Assembly: GCA_905234495.1 (NCBI GenBank) | Contig: CAJOHE010000003.1 | Location: 70,355 to 134,354, forward strand | DNA length: 64,000 bases | Reading direction: 5' to 3' | DNA from: an uncultured Eubacterium sp. | GTDB taxonomy: Bacteria > Bacillota > Clostridia > Oscillospirales > Acutalibacteraceae | Shown here: positions 54,601 to 60,950 of the stretch, piece by piece | Layout of the letters: the number at the start of each line of letters is the position of its first letter | Numbering within the stretch: position 1 is the stretch's first letter | The notes under the pieces: model-generated | What the model was told of the DNA's origin: nothing | Seen by the model: the letters and a program-made list of their open reading frames with translations, nothing else | Databases searched by the model: none | Translations under genes and position numbers: made by a program

Positions 54601-54685
54601 AAGCTATAAATTTGTAAACGGGAACCGAGATTAAAATTGCCGCTACAAGTATTAATGATAGTAATTTTTTAGTCTTCATTTTCAT
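51659..54685 (-). CDS. Secreted two-LamG, GH43-like glycosidase with dockerin-like C-terminus
   Basis: About 1008 residues with an N-terminal signal sequence (KKLLSLILVAAILISVPVYKF). Two tandem laminin-G/concanavalin-like domains of ~205 residues follow (about 36-240 and 245-450), sharing the stretch YAEIPQGTFDGL and the ends FFNGCFDNFEVYD/YFNGYFDNFEVYD. The GH43 propeller (about 550-880) has the acidic triad candidates in MYADPDIDV, QVIDPSVY and FRESIAVFKR. Then come a Cys-rich CTQDGYDEHRCSLCGD module and a C-terminal dockerin-like DVNGDGYINAKDYALINLM. The substrate is probably an arabinose- or xylose-containing polysaccharide (inference). The start overlaps the flavoprotein gene by 17 bases and lacks a clear ribosome site; the ATG at 54679 is an alternative. 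Confidence 0.87.
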   Translation of the reverse strand: MKMKTKKLLSLILVAAILISVPVYKFIASEPETPILSYTFEDADNAPTLYGNASLSFDEDMMNNVLSLDGSDGAYAEIPQGTFDGLDKMTIIFDILPKVNSGNYFTFCIGRNNEVYDFFRIRDNEIRNAITLYSYQNEHEARYLRSDNRKWMNIAIVFDDTHMLMYVDGVLAAENSDTTIKVSDMGSNLLSYFGKSLYSGDAFFNGCFDNFEVYDTVLSANRIRAIAEENMPESPVLRYTFEDGTTLPSFFGNAETVYNSEKSSKVLHLDGSSGTYAEIPQGTFDGLNQVTIMFDVQSISNSGNYFTFAFGTDSTKYDFFRIRGSEVRNAITTNSYMNEAEVKSSVDFGDSWMSIAIVFDNTVCKLYINGTLVSTNNNTGNRVSDLGTNLLSYLGKSFYDGDGYFNGYFDNFEVYDSVIDDSVIEQKAILHLPLLISASVGRVVSNLDGIAGTDSHTQVRTSIDRSTGEISSIIQRRQTPKAVPVTFSILNQNCTIYVDSQKFENGSPLDMTYDRSVRIECGDTVENYTLKASQIANNPILPGMYADPDIDVLDGKFWIYPTTDGVAGWGGTEFHAFSSRDMVHWCDEGVILDVSNKSPGLNSKGVQIASSGWSSGNAWAPAIEEKNGMYYFYYCGRIQTQFESLYGEGMAIGVAYASSPAGPYTASDVPIVYPKMVSNANFGFSGQVIDPSVYTEGSTSYLLFGNGSAAMVTLNSNMTSVNTSTFKKFSNLTDFRESIAVFKRGNYYYFTWSCDDTGSENYHIKYGTASSLTGTITNRGVLLQKDTSNGILATGHQSVIYLSDSDRCFIAYHRFYTPLSIGGNVGHHRETCIDEITFQSKLFGADLLNPVTPTMSGVGPIDIEGNSLTENLTYPTCTTDGTITGDITMNASEAPELAAYGHNYLTTVHPVSCTQDGYDEHRCSLCGDYYTDNAATKLGHDIRFFRVSGSDELRMVCSRGDVNRTFLFDDYINASYGDANYDALIDVNGDGYINAKDYALINLMIQDN

Positions 54686-55985
54686 TGCTTTCAAATAGTT
54701 TGTCATAACGTGCAGCCCACTGTAAAACCTTTTTTCTGCTGAAATCCTCGGGCATCGAGGCAAGCGCCGCGGTAAGAAGTCCCATATCCTTGCCTACGCC
54801 CGCAAGGCTTCCTATAAGCGATTTGTCCTTGATAAGCGCAATCGCTTTTTTGAAAATGCCCGTGTCGAGGTTAAAGCCACCCGAGGATATCGTGAGCTCG
54901 TCCCTTGTGATAAGCTCTTTTTCAAATGCGTAGTCAACCTGTTCCGCCGTGAGCTTTGGCAGCATACACTTGACTATCGCCATTTTCGCCATACCCGAGC
55001 CGATTTCCTCAAAGTATCTCTTCTGATAATCCCAGAGGGTTTCGGCGCTGTACGTCTTTGTTTCATCATTTATAATAACGTCGCTGAGAATTGCCGCAGC
55101 TTTTAGCGAGTTTGAAATGCCCGAGCCGAGAAGGGGAACGGTCATAAACGCGCTGTCGCCGATTGCGGCATATCCGTCCGCAACAATTATAGAAAGGGTT
55201 TGCCTTACGGGTATCTCGGCAAATTCGCCGCCTCTCAGAAGCTTCTTTCCGAGAACGGAATTGTTCCTTCTGAAAAATGCAAGCTTCCTGTCAACCTCGG
55301 CTTGGTCAATGGGCTCGAACTCGCCGATTAAAACGTCGCAGTATTTTTTGTCGCTTATAACCCAGCCGATGCCCATCGTCTTGTCGGGCATAAGGTAAAC
55401 CTTGTATTTGTGAAGCGCTTCCTTGCCCTTTTCAAAAAGACCTCTGTAAACGTAGAAGCTCTCGTTCTTGCCGAGTTCCTTCTGAATTCCGAGGCAGTCG
55501 GGCATATTCTTTCGTATAACCGACTGATGTCCGCAGGCGTCGATAACAAGGTCGGCGTATTTCTTGCCGTGCTTGTCGGTCTCAACGCCGACAACCCTGT
55601 CGCCTGCGAAGAGGGGCGCCTTGATTTCGCATCCGAAAACAAGCTTTACACCCGCGTCTTCCGCGTTTTTTATAAGAATATCATAGAGCTCGCGCCTCTC
55701 GATTTTCACGGTCAGCGATTCCTCGTCAATATCCTGAACGATAATAATGTTTTCCGACGGGGGAACAAAGGTTATGTTCGTGCTCTTTTCAACTGTGAAA
55801 TCATCGGGAAGTTTTATCTGCGCCGCCTCGAGCGAGTAAAGGTCAAAGGTGTCCGTCCAGTCATAGCCGATGCCTTTTCTCTTTCTCTTTTCGTAAACGG
55901 TCACTTCAAATCCGTTTCTCGCAAGTATTGCCGCCGCCGCAAGTCCGCCGTGACCTGCGCCGGCTACTATAATGTTTTCAGACAT
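54669..55985 (-). CDS. FAD-dependent oxidoreductase (geranylgeranyl reductase/halogenase-like)
   Basis: 438 residues with the dinucleotide loop IIVAGAGHGGLAAAAILARNGFEVTVYEKR at the N-terminus, LVIDACGHQSVIRK and the second FAD motif YAAIGDSAFMTVPLLGSGIS. This layout fits the group containing geranylgeranyl reductases and aromatic hydroxylases. The substrate is unknown. It is the first gene of a two-gene minus operon with the GH43 protein, an unexpected partner. AGGGATGAT precedes the ATG. Confidence 0.87.
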   Translation of the reverse strand: MSENIIVAGAGHGGLAAAAILARNGFEVTVYEKRKRKGIGYDWTDTFDLYSLEAAQIKLPDDFTVEKSTNITFVPPSENIIIVQDIDEESLTVKIERRELYDILIKNAEDAGVKLVFGCEIKAPLFAGDRVVGVETDKHGKKYADLVIDACGHQSVIRKNMPDCLGIQKELGKNESFYVYRGLFEKGKEALHKYKVYLMPDKTMGIGWVISDKKYCDVLIGEFEPIDQAEVDRKLAFFRRNNSVLGKKLLRGGEFAEIPVRQTLSIIVADGYAAIGDSAFMTVPLLGSGISNSLKAAAILSDVIINDETKTYSAETLWDYQKRYFEEIGSGMAKMAIVKCMLPKLTAEQVDYAFEKELITRDELTISSGGFNLDTGIFKKAIALIKDKSLIGSLAGVGKDMGLLTAALASMPEDFSRKKVLQWAARYDKLFESNENED

Positions 55986-56019
55986 ATTATCATCCCTTAA
56001 CGTATAATAATCCTATCTT

Positions 56020-56048
56020 ATTTTACTAAAAAATATATCTAAAATCAA
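56020..56048 (-). promoter_or_regulatory. Promoter of the flavoprotein-GH43 operon
   Basis: On the minus strand TTGATT (56048-56043) and TAAAAT (56025-56020) are 17 bases apart. The divergent hydrolase gene uses the same two hexamers. Confidence 0.55.
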
Positions 56049-56067
56049 TAGTAACTTTTTTCTGCAC

Positions 56068-56096
56068 TTGATTAATAAAAATATATATGCTAAAAT
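56068..56096 (+). promoter_or_regulatory. Promoter of the alpha/beta hydrolase gene
   Basis: TTGATT (56068-56073), 17 bases, TAAAAT (56091-56096), with an extended TG one base before the -10. Confidence 0.65.
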
Positions 56097-56122
56097 AAAT
56101 AAAAATGAAAAGGAGAGATATT

Positions 56123-57085
56123 ATGAAAAAGCTTCCTTGGTTATTTGTATCAATAGTAACCGCTATGTTTATCGCATGGTTTTCGGGCATTTCGGTACTT
56201 ATGTATAAAGTGTTCGTAAGCCCCCCGAAGACCGACAGGGAAAACCCGAAGGGCGGAATCTTCTATGAGGAAGAGGATGCAATCGCCTCCACCAAGAGGA
56301 CTGACGACGCCATCGAAAGGCTCAAGGAAAACTTTGACCCCGTTGAGTGCAGCATCACAACGGACGACGGGCTCACTCTTCCCGGCTTTTTCTATCTCAA
56401 CGACAATAAAACCGAGAACACTTTTATCTGCGTTCACGGCTATAATACAAACAGCGATTTCGCATTTGCCGATATGGTTGAGCCCATTCTCAACGCGGGC
56501 TACAACTGCTTCCTTGTAAATCACCGTCATTTCGGCGGTCACGAGGGCAAGTTCACGGGCTTCGGTATTCTTGAAAAGAACGAGCTCATCAAGTGGATTG
56601 ACTGCGTAAACGAGTTCTTCCCGAACGGCAAGATTATCCTTTACGGCACCTCAATGGGCGCGGCTACGATTATGCAGGCGTCCGACCAGGATTTGCCAAA
56701 CGTTGTCGGCTTCATCGAGGACTGCGGCTTCACAACCTGCTACGACGAGTTCAACTTCCTTATGAAAGAGGTTACTCATCTTCCCTCAAAGCTTGTTATC
56801 GACAGTATGGGCTTTATGTCAAAGGCTCTGCTTGACCTCGACCTCAAGGCTTCCGACTCAAGAGAGGCGCTCAAAAATACAAAGCTTCCCGCACTCTTTA
56901 TCCACGGCGGTCGCGATAATTTCGTGCCCACCTATATGGTTCAGGAATGCTACGAAGCCTGTGGCAGCGAGGACAAGAAGCTCATCATCTACGACGAGGC
57001 TCGCCACGTTCATTCGCACTATAAGTATCCCGAGAAATACGAAAAGGATATCTTCGAATTCGCTGAAAGAATTTTCAATCAGTAA
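56123..57085 (+). CDS. Membrane-anchored alpha/beta hydrolase (YqkD-like)
   Basis: A 320-residue serine hydrolase. An N-terminal hydrophobic anchor (LFVSIVTAMFIAWFSGISVLMY) is followed by an alpha/beta fold with the nucleophile elbow YGTSMGAAT, the acid in FIHGGRDNFVP and the His in EARHVHSH. The oxyanion region is FICVHGYNTNSD. Esterase or acyl hydrolase activity is likely but the substrate is unknown. AAGGAGAG lies just before the ATG at 56123; an ATG 18 bases earlier overlaps that site and is rejected. Confidence 0.88.
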   Translation: MKKLPWLFVSIVTAMFIAWFSGISVLMYKVFVSPPKTDRENPKGGIFYEEEDAIASTKRTDDAIERLKENFDPVECSITTDDGLTLPGFFYLNDNKTENTFICVHGYNTNSDFAFADMVEPILNAGYNCFLVNHRHFGGHEGKFTGFGILEKNELIKWIDCVNEFFPNGKIILYGTSMGAATIMQASDQDLPNVVGFIEDCGFTTCYDEFNFLMKEVTHLPSKLVIDSMGFMSKALLDLDLKASDSREALKNTKLPALFIHGGRDNFVPTYMVQECYEACGSEDKKLIIYDEARHVHSHYKYPEKYEKDIFEFAERIFNQ

Positions 57086-57086
57086 T

Positions 57087-57112
57087 CGTAGGGGCGATTC
57101 ACGAATCGCCCG
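57087..57112 (+). repeat. Short dispersed palindromic repeat
   Basis: CGTAGG followed by GGGCGATTC, AC, GAATCGCCC and G lies two bases after the hydrolase stop. It closely resembles a GTAGGGGCGATTCACGAATC-type repeat that I recall as widespread in gut Clostridia. It is a single copy in this window, so that status rests on recall. Confidence 0.5.
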
Positions 57113-57131
57113 AATAATAATTGAAAAACAA

Positions 57132-57161
57132 AAACGGCTATCTCTCGATAGCCGTTTGTTT
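57132..57161. terminator. Terminator between convergent hydrolase and zinc-ribbon genes
   Basis: AAACGGCTATC (57132-57142) pairs with GATAGCCGTTT (57147-57157) across a TCTC loop. A T-rich stretch follows on the plus strand and an A-rich stretch precedes it, so it can serve both directions. Confidence 0.85.
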
Positions 57162-57168
57162 TATGTCT

Positions 57169-57915
57169 TTATAACTTGCAGCCGCACTTGCCGCAGAATT
57201 TCATTCCGGGCTCGTTTTCAAAGCCGCAGTCGGGGCAGACGTTGTTCTGTTCCATCGGCGAGCCGCAGTAGCCGCAGAATTTAAGTCCCTGCGCAACTTC
57301 CTTGCCGCAGCTCGGACAAACGTTGAGCGCAAGCGATGCGCCGCAGTTTGTACAGAATTTGCCCTTGCCCGAGGGCTTGCCGCAAGAGGGGCAGATTGTG
57401 GTCTGGCTTTCAAGATTGCCCTTCCATACGGTTGCGGTTTCAGCAGCCTCGTCAATGTTTCTCTGCATTGCTCTGCTGTGAGCCTGTGCAACATAGCTTG
57501 CCTCGCGCGGTGCGCAGGTTGTGCAGAGGTTTTCATCCTCGTTCCAGCAGTCCGAGCATACCCATGCGTTGCAGGCGGGGCACTTCTTAAACTCGGGTCT
57601 TACCTCTTCCTGAGCAGCGTCAAAAGCTTTTTCGTACTCTCTGCGCCACTCGGGTGATTCACCGCTGAATTTGCTTGCAACCATATCGCTGCCTCTTTCA
57701 AGAGCCCAGCCGAGATTGCCTGCCTTGCCGCCGAAAAGTCCGCCGATGCTTGACGCAACTCTGCCGAAGCTTTCGCTCTTGTTTCTCTGACCGTAGGTTG
57801 CTGATTCAACGAAGGTGCTCTTTACACCGTTGCCGCAGCAGTCGCAGAAAAATTCAAACTGAAAGCCTGCGTCCGTTGAAAGGTCGTTGTGATTTCTCGT
57901 AAATGAATGTAACAT
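57169..57915 (-). CDS. Multi-zinc-ribbon protein
   Basis: 248 residues with no membrane segment. An N-terminal CDCCG knuckle precedes a Gly/Ser-rich middle. Next is a CPACNAWVCSDCW...CTTC treble-clef-like unit (about residues 111-139). At the C-terminus are three consecutive zinc ribbons of the double-zinc-ribbon type (CPSCG...CTNCG, CPSCG...CGYCG, CPDCG...CGKCG). The function is unknown; such proteins are usually adaptors or nucleic-acid or protein binders. It starts 14 bases after the MFS transporter on the same strand and has GGAGAG before the ATG. Confidence 0.85.
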   Translation of the reverse strand: MLHSFTRNHNDLSTDAGFQFEFFCDCCGNGVKSTFVESATYGQRNKSESFGRVASSIGGLFGGKAGNLGWALERGSDMVASKFSGESPEWRREYEKAFDAAQEEVRPEFKKCPACNAWVCSDCWNEDENLCTTCAPREASYVAQAHSRAMQRNIDEAAETATVWKGNLESQTTICPSCGKPSGKGKFCTNCGASLALNVCPSCGKEVAQGLKFCGYCGSPMEQNNVCPDCGFENEPGMKFCGKCGCKL

Positions 57916-57929
57916 AGCTTCTCTCCTTA

Positions 57930-59591
57930 TTAATCCTCAGCTGCCTCAACAGCTTCTTTAATCCATTCTTCGTCCTCGGGCGAGGATTCGCCGTGCTTAA
58001 CCTGAGTGATAACCGCAAGTCCTACCGCAAACATAATCGAGCAGAACAGGAACATATAGTTGTAGTTATCGTTAAACAGACCGATGAGCAGTCCGCAGAG
58101 GATGGGACCTGTGATTGCCGCAGAGAACGTCGCCGTGTAGTAGTAACCCGTGAAGGTGCCGACGTAATCTCTTCCGCCGATTGCAAGCACAAGGGGGAGG
58201 GTGTTGATGTTGATGCAGCCAACCGCCGCGCCGCCTACTACAATCGCAATCCAGAGTACAACCCATACGAAGGTTCTGCTCGTTGCAAAAATCTGCGATA
58301 CCGCAAGATAGATTGCAAACATTATTACAATAACGCTCAGTCCGATTATAATCGTTTTCTTTCTGCCGAGCTTTCTGCCCATAACGCCAGCGGGAATACC
58401 GAACGCCGCAAGCGATACCGCAAACACAGCCATCATAAGTGTTGAGTAAATCGGCTTAACGTTTAACGTGTCAAGCGCAAAGTTTGTGAAGTTCGGAACA
58501 ATAGCTTCCGTCGCGTTGTTAATAAGGAAGAGCGCCGCAAGCATTGTGAGAAGGCTTCTCTTTTCTGTCTTCGTAATCGAAAGGTCCTTAATCTTGATTT
58601 TCGGTGCCTTTCCGCCGTCCTCGCTCTCGATGAAAACGTCCTTTGAAAGGTCGTTTTGTTTGTTCCTTTTGTAGAATATCGCAAGAACAACGAGGCAGAG
58701 GATTGTGATGATAGCCGCAACAATGAATACCGGCGTGTAGTTTACATAGATGGGGTTGCCGTCAGCGCCGAGCTTTGCAACCTTCTGAGCAACAAGCTGA
58801 GCGTCGGTGCCCGAGCTTGAGAAATTCGTTCCGTCAAAGTATAACGAATCCCTGCCCGAAGCGATAAAGTTGTCAACCGCGTCCTGATATTTTTCGGGAA
58901 CAAAGCCGTTGAGATAGTTCACAACAACGCTGCCGTCGGCGTTTGTTTCAAGAATCTGACCGAGTGTGTTCGTTTTTGCCTTGAGCGCGTCATGAAGCGC
59001 CGTAAAGCCGAGAAGACCTACAAGCGCCGTTGCGATAGTGCCGATAACAAAGCCGACCATCTGTCCGATTCCGCCCATAATGTTGATAACCGCGTTCGCG
59101 TCGCTCTGAAGAGAGGACGGCGTGAAGTCAGGCATCAGCGAAACTACGGGGGAACGCCATACCGACATTGTGAAGTTGAAGAAGATGATAACCGTCATCA
59201 TCAAAACAACGCTCAGCACAAGCGATTTAATCGTTGCCGCAACGGGGATGAGGCTGAAGAATATCGCGCATATCGGTAAGCAAATCAGTATGTACGGCAT
59301 TCTCTTGCCCCATTTTGAATGGGTGTTGTCGCTTCGCTTGCCGAAATACGGCTGGAAGATAACGCCGAAGATATTGTCAATCGTCATAATCGCATTGACA
59401 ATAAGCGCTACCGAAAGAAAGCCCGGAAGAGCCGAACCGCCGTTTGTTATCTCGGTGAGCTTTGCCCTGAATATAACGGGTACGTAGGAATTATAAACCG
59501 ACCACATCAGCATGCAGGCAAGGAAGCCGAAGCCGATAATAAAGGTCTGTTTATAATTAAGGCCGCTGCCTTTTTTCTTGTTCTTTTCCAT
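57930..59591 (-). CDS. MFS/GPH-type sugar transporter
   Basis: 553 residues with about 12 transmembrane segments, resembling the glycoside-pentoside-hexuronide and SUT-like sugar carriers (GKRSDNTHSKWGKRMPYI after the second segment, FNFTMSVWRSPVVSLMPD). A hydrophilic loop of about 85 residues between the fifth and sixth predicted segments is unusually long. Substrate is unknown; nearby glycosidases suggest an oligosaccharide. GGAG precedes the ATG. It is co-transcribed with the zinc-ribbon gene. Confidence 0.87.
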   Translation of the reverse strand: MEKNKKKGSGLNYKQTFIIGFGFLACMLMWSVYNSYVPVIFRAKLTEITNGGSALPGFLSVALIVNAIMTIDNIFGVIFQPYFGKRSDNTHSKWGKRMPYILICLPICAIFFSLIPVAATIKSLVLSVVLMMTVIIFFNFTMSVWRSPVVSLMPDFTPSSLQSDANAVINIMGGIGQMVGFVIGTIATALVGLLGFTALHDALKAKTNTLGQILETNADGSVVVNYLNGFVPEKYQDAVDNFIASGRDSLYFDGTNFSSSGTDAQLVAQKVAKLGADGNPIYVNYTPVFIVAAIITILCLVVLAIFYKRNKQNDLSKDVFIESEDGGKAPKIKIKDLSITKTEKRSLLTMLAALFLINNATEAIVPNFTNFALDTLNVKPIYSTLMMAVFAVSLAAFGIPAGVMGRKLGRKKTIIIGLSVIVIMFAIYLAVSQIFATSRTFVWVVLWIAIVVGGAAVGCININTLPLVLAIGGRDYVGTFTGYYYTATFSAAITGPILCGLLIGLFNDNYNYMFLFCSIMFAVGLAVITQVKHGESSPEDEEWIKEAVEAAED

Positions 59592-59627
59592 AATGTTTCT
59601 CCATTGAAAATAATATTTTCATCAATC

Positions 59628-59656
59628 ATTTTATCACAAAATAAATCTTTTTACAA
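59628..59656 (-). promoter_or_regulatory. Promoter of the transporter operon
   Basis: On the minus strand TTGTAA (59656-59651) and TAAAAT (59633-59628) are 17 bases apart, with TG just upstream of the -10. Confidence 0.6.
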
Positions 59657-59703
59657 TTATTTGACTATAAATTATTTATAAATTTCGCGATTGCTTATTT
59701 GTA

Positions 59704-59732
59704 TTGACATTTATTTCCTTATATTCTATAAT
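59704..59732 (+). promoter_or_regulatory. Consensus promoter of the SDR-like gene
   Basis: TTGACA (59704-59709), 17 bases, TATAAT (59727-59732): a perfect sigma-A match, the best in the window. Confidence 0.88.
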
Positions 59733-59779
59733 AAATATGATATTTGCAAATTAATTTGCAGTTTTTGGAGGGTAAATTT

Positions 59780-60802
59780 ATGAATGTTTTTATGATTGGC
59801 GGAACAGGACTTCTCGGCTGTGAAGCAGCTCATCAGCTCATTGGTCACGGACACAAGGTAACAACTGTTGCTCTTCCTCCGCTTCCCGAAGGAGCTCCGA
59901 TTCCGGAGGAAATGGAAATCATTTTCGCTAATATCAACGACAAGACCGACGAAGAGATTGAAGAAATGCTCACAGGTCAGGACGTTTTCATCTACGCTGC
60001 AGGCGTTGATGAAAGAGTTGAATTTCCGGCACCCGTTATGGAAGCTTACAAAAAGTTCAACATCGCCCCGCTCGAGAGAATTTTCCCGATTTGTAAGAAG
60101 GTCGGCGTAAAGAGAGCCGTTGTTCTCGGTTCCTATTTCTCGTATCTTGCAAAGTCAAGACCTGATATGGGTATCCCTCAGAGAAACCCCTACATCAAGT
60201 CCCGTCTTATGCAGGAAGACGCTTGCGAGGCTGCCTGCGACGATAACTTCAGCGTAAAGGTTCTTGAGCTTCCCTATATCTTCGGAACTCAGCCCGGCAG
60301 AAAGCCCGTATGGACAATCCTCATCGAGCAGATTAAGATGATGGATAAGATGCCTTTCACCCTTTATCCGAAGGGAGGCACCGCAATGCTTACCTGCCGT
60401 CAGGTTGGCGAGGTTATCTGCGGCGCTGCAGAGAGAGAGGTTCCCGGCTTCGAGGCATTCCCAATCGGTATGTATAACTACACATGGGATAAATTCCTCA
60501 AGATTGTCTACAAGGCAAGAGGAATGGGCGACGACAGAAAGATTGTCGGCGTTTCACCCGCAGTTATGAAGATGGGTATGAAGAAGGTTGTTAAGGACTA
60601 TAAGGAAAGAGGAATTGAGTCCGGTATGGACCCGTATCAGCTTCCTTATATTATGGATATCAATCTCTTTATTGACAATTCATATGCAAAGGAGCTCGGC
60701 GCTACCGAGGACGATATGGACGCTGCTATTGAAGATTCAATCAAGGTTTCCGTTGCGTCTTACGAGGGCAAGGTTAAGCTTCTTGAAATGAAGGGCGAAT
60801 AA
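59780..60802 (+). CDS. NAD(P)-binding epimerase/dehydratase-like protein (atypical SDR)
   Basis: A 340-residue Rossmann-fold protein with the dinucleotide loop MIGGTGLLGCEAA at the N-terminus. Where extended SDR enzymes have YxxxK, the corresponding stretch reads NPYIKSRLMQE, so the catalytic Lys appears to be Arg or shifted. It may be an atypical reductase or NmrA-like sensor. Codon use (GCT, GTT, CTT) and a perfect promoter indicate high expression. GGAGGG precedes the ATG. It is monocistronic, divergent from the MFS transporter. Confidence 0.85.
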   Translation: MNVFMIGGTGLLGCEAAHQLIGHGHKVTTVALPPLPEGAPIPEEMEIIFANINDKTDEEIEEMLTGQDVFIYAAGVDERVEFPAPVMEAYKKFNIAPLERIFPICKKVGVKRAVVLGSYFSYLAKSRPDMGIPQRNPYIKSRLMQEDACEAACDDNFSVKVLELPYIFGTQPGRKPVWTILIEQIKMMDKMPFTLYPKGGTAMLTCRQVGEVICGAAEREVPGFEAFPIGMYNYTWDKFLKIVYKARGMGDDRKIVGVSPAVMKMGMKKVVKDYKERGIESGMDPYQLPYIMDINLFIDNSYAKELGATEDDMDAAIEDSIKVSVASYEGKVKLLEMKGE

Positions 60803-60818
60803 AAGAATAAAATGTTTT

Positions 60819-60848
60819 AAAGAGGGGAACGGCGTTCCTCTCTTTTTT
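60819..60848 (+). terminator. Strong intrinsic terminator
   Basis: AGAGGGGAAC (60821-60830) pairs with GTTCCTCTCT (60834-60843), followed by a run of T. Confidence 0.88.
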
Positions 60849-60885
60849 TGCGCGACAAATTATTAATAAAATATGAACTAAACAC

Positions 60886-60914
60886 TTGATAAATAAAAAC
60901 AAATATATTATAAT
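60886..60914 (+). promoter_or_regulatory. Promoter of the large secreted protein gene
   Basis: TTGATA (60886-60891), 17 bases, perfect TATAAT (60909-60914). Confidence 0.75.
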
Positions 60915-60950
60915 ATAGTGTGAATTAATCTACAAAGCAGGGTGATTTGA

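Noticed and set aside
55410..56000. 196-codon plus-strand open frame opposite the flavoprotein
   Set aside because: Antisense shadow of the FAD gene with no family resemblance; the FAD motifs are on the minus strand.
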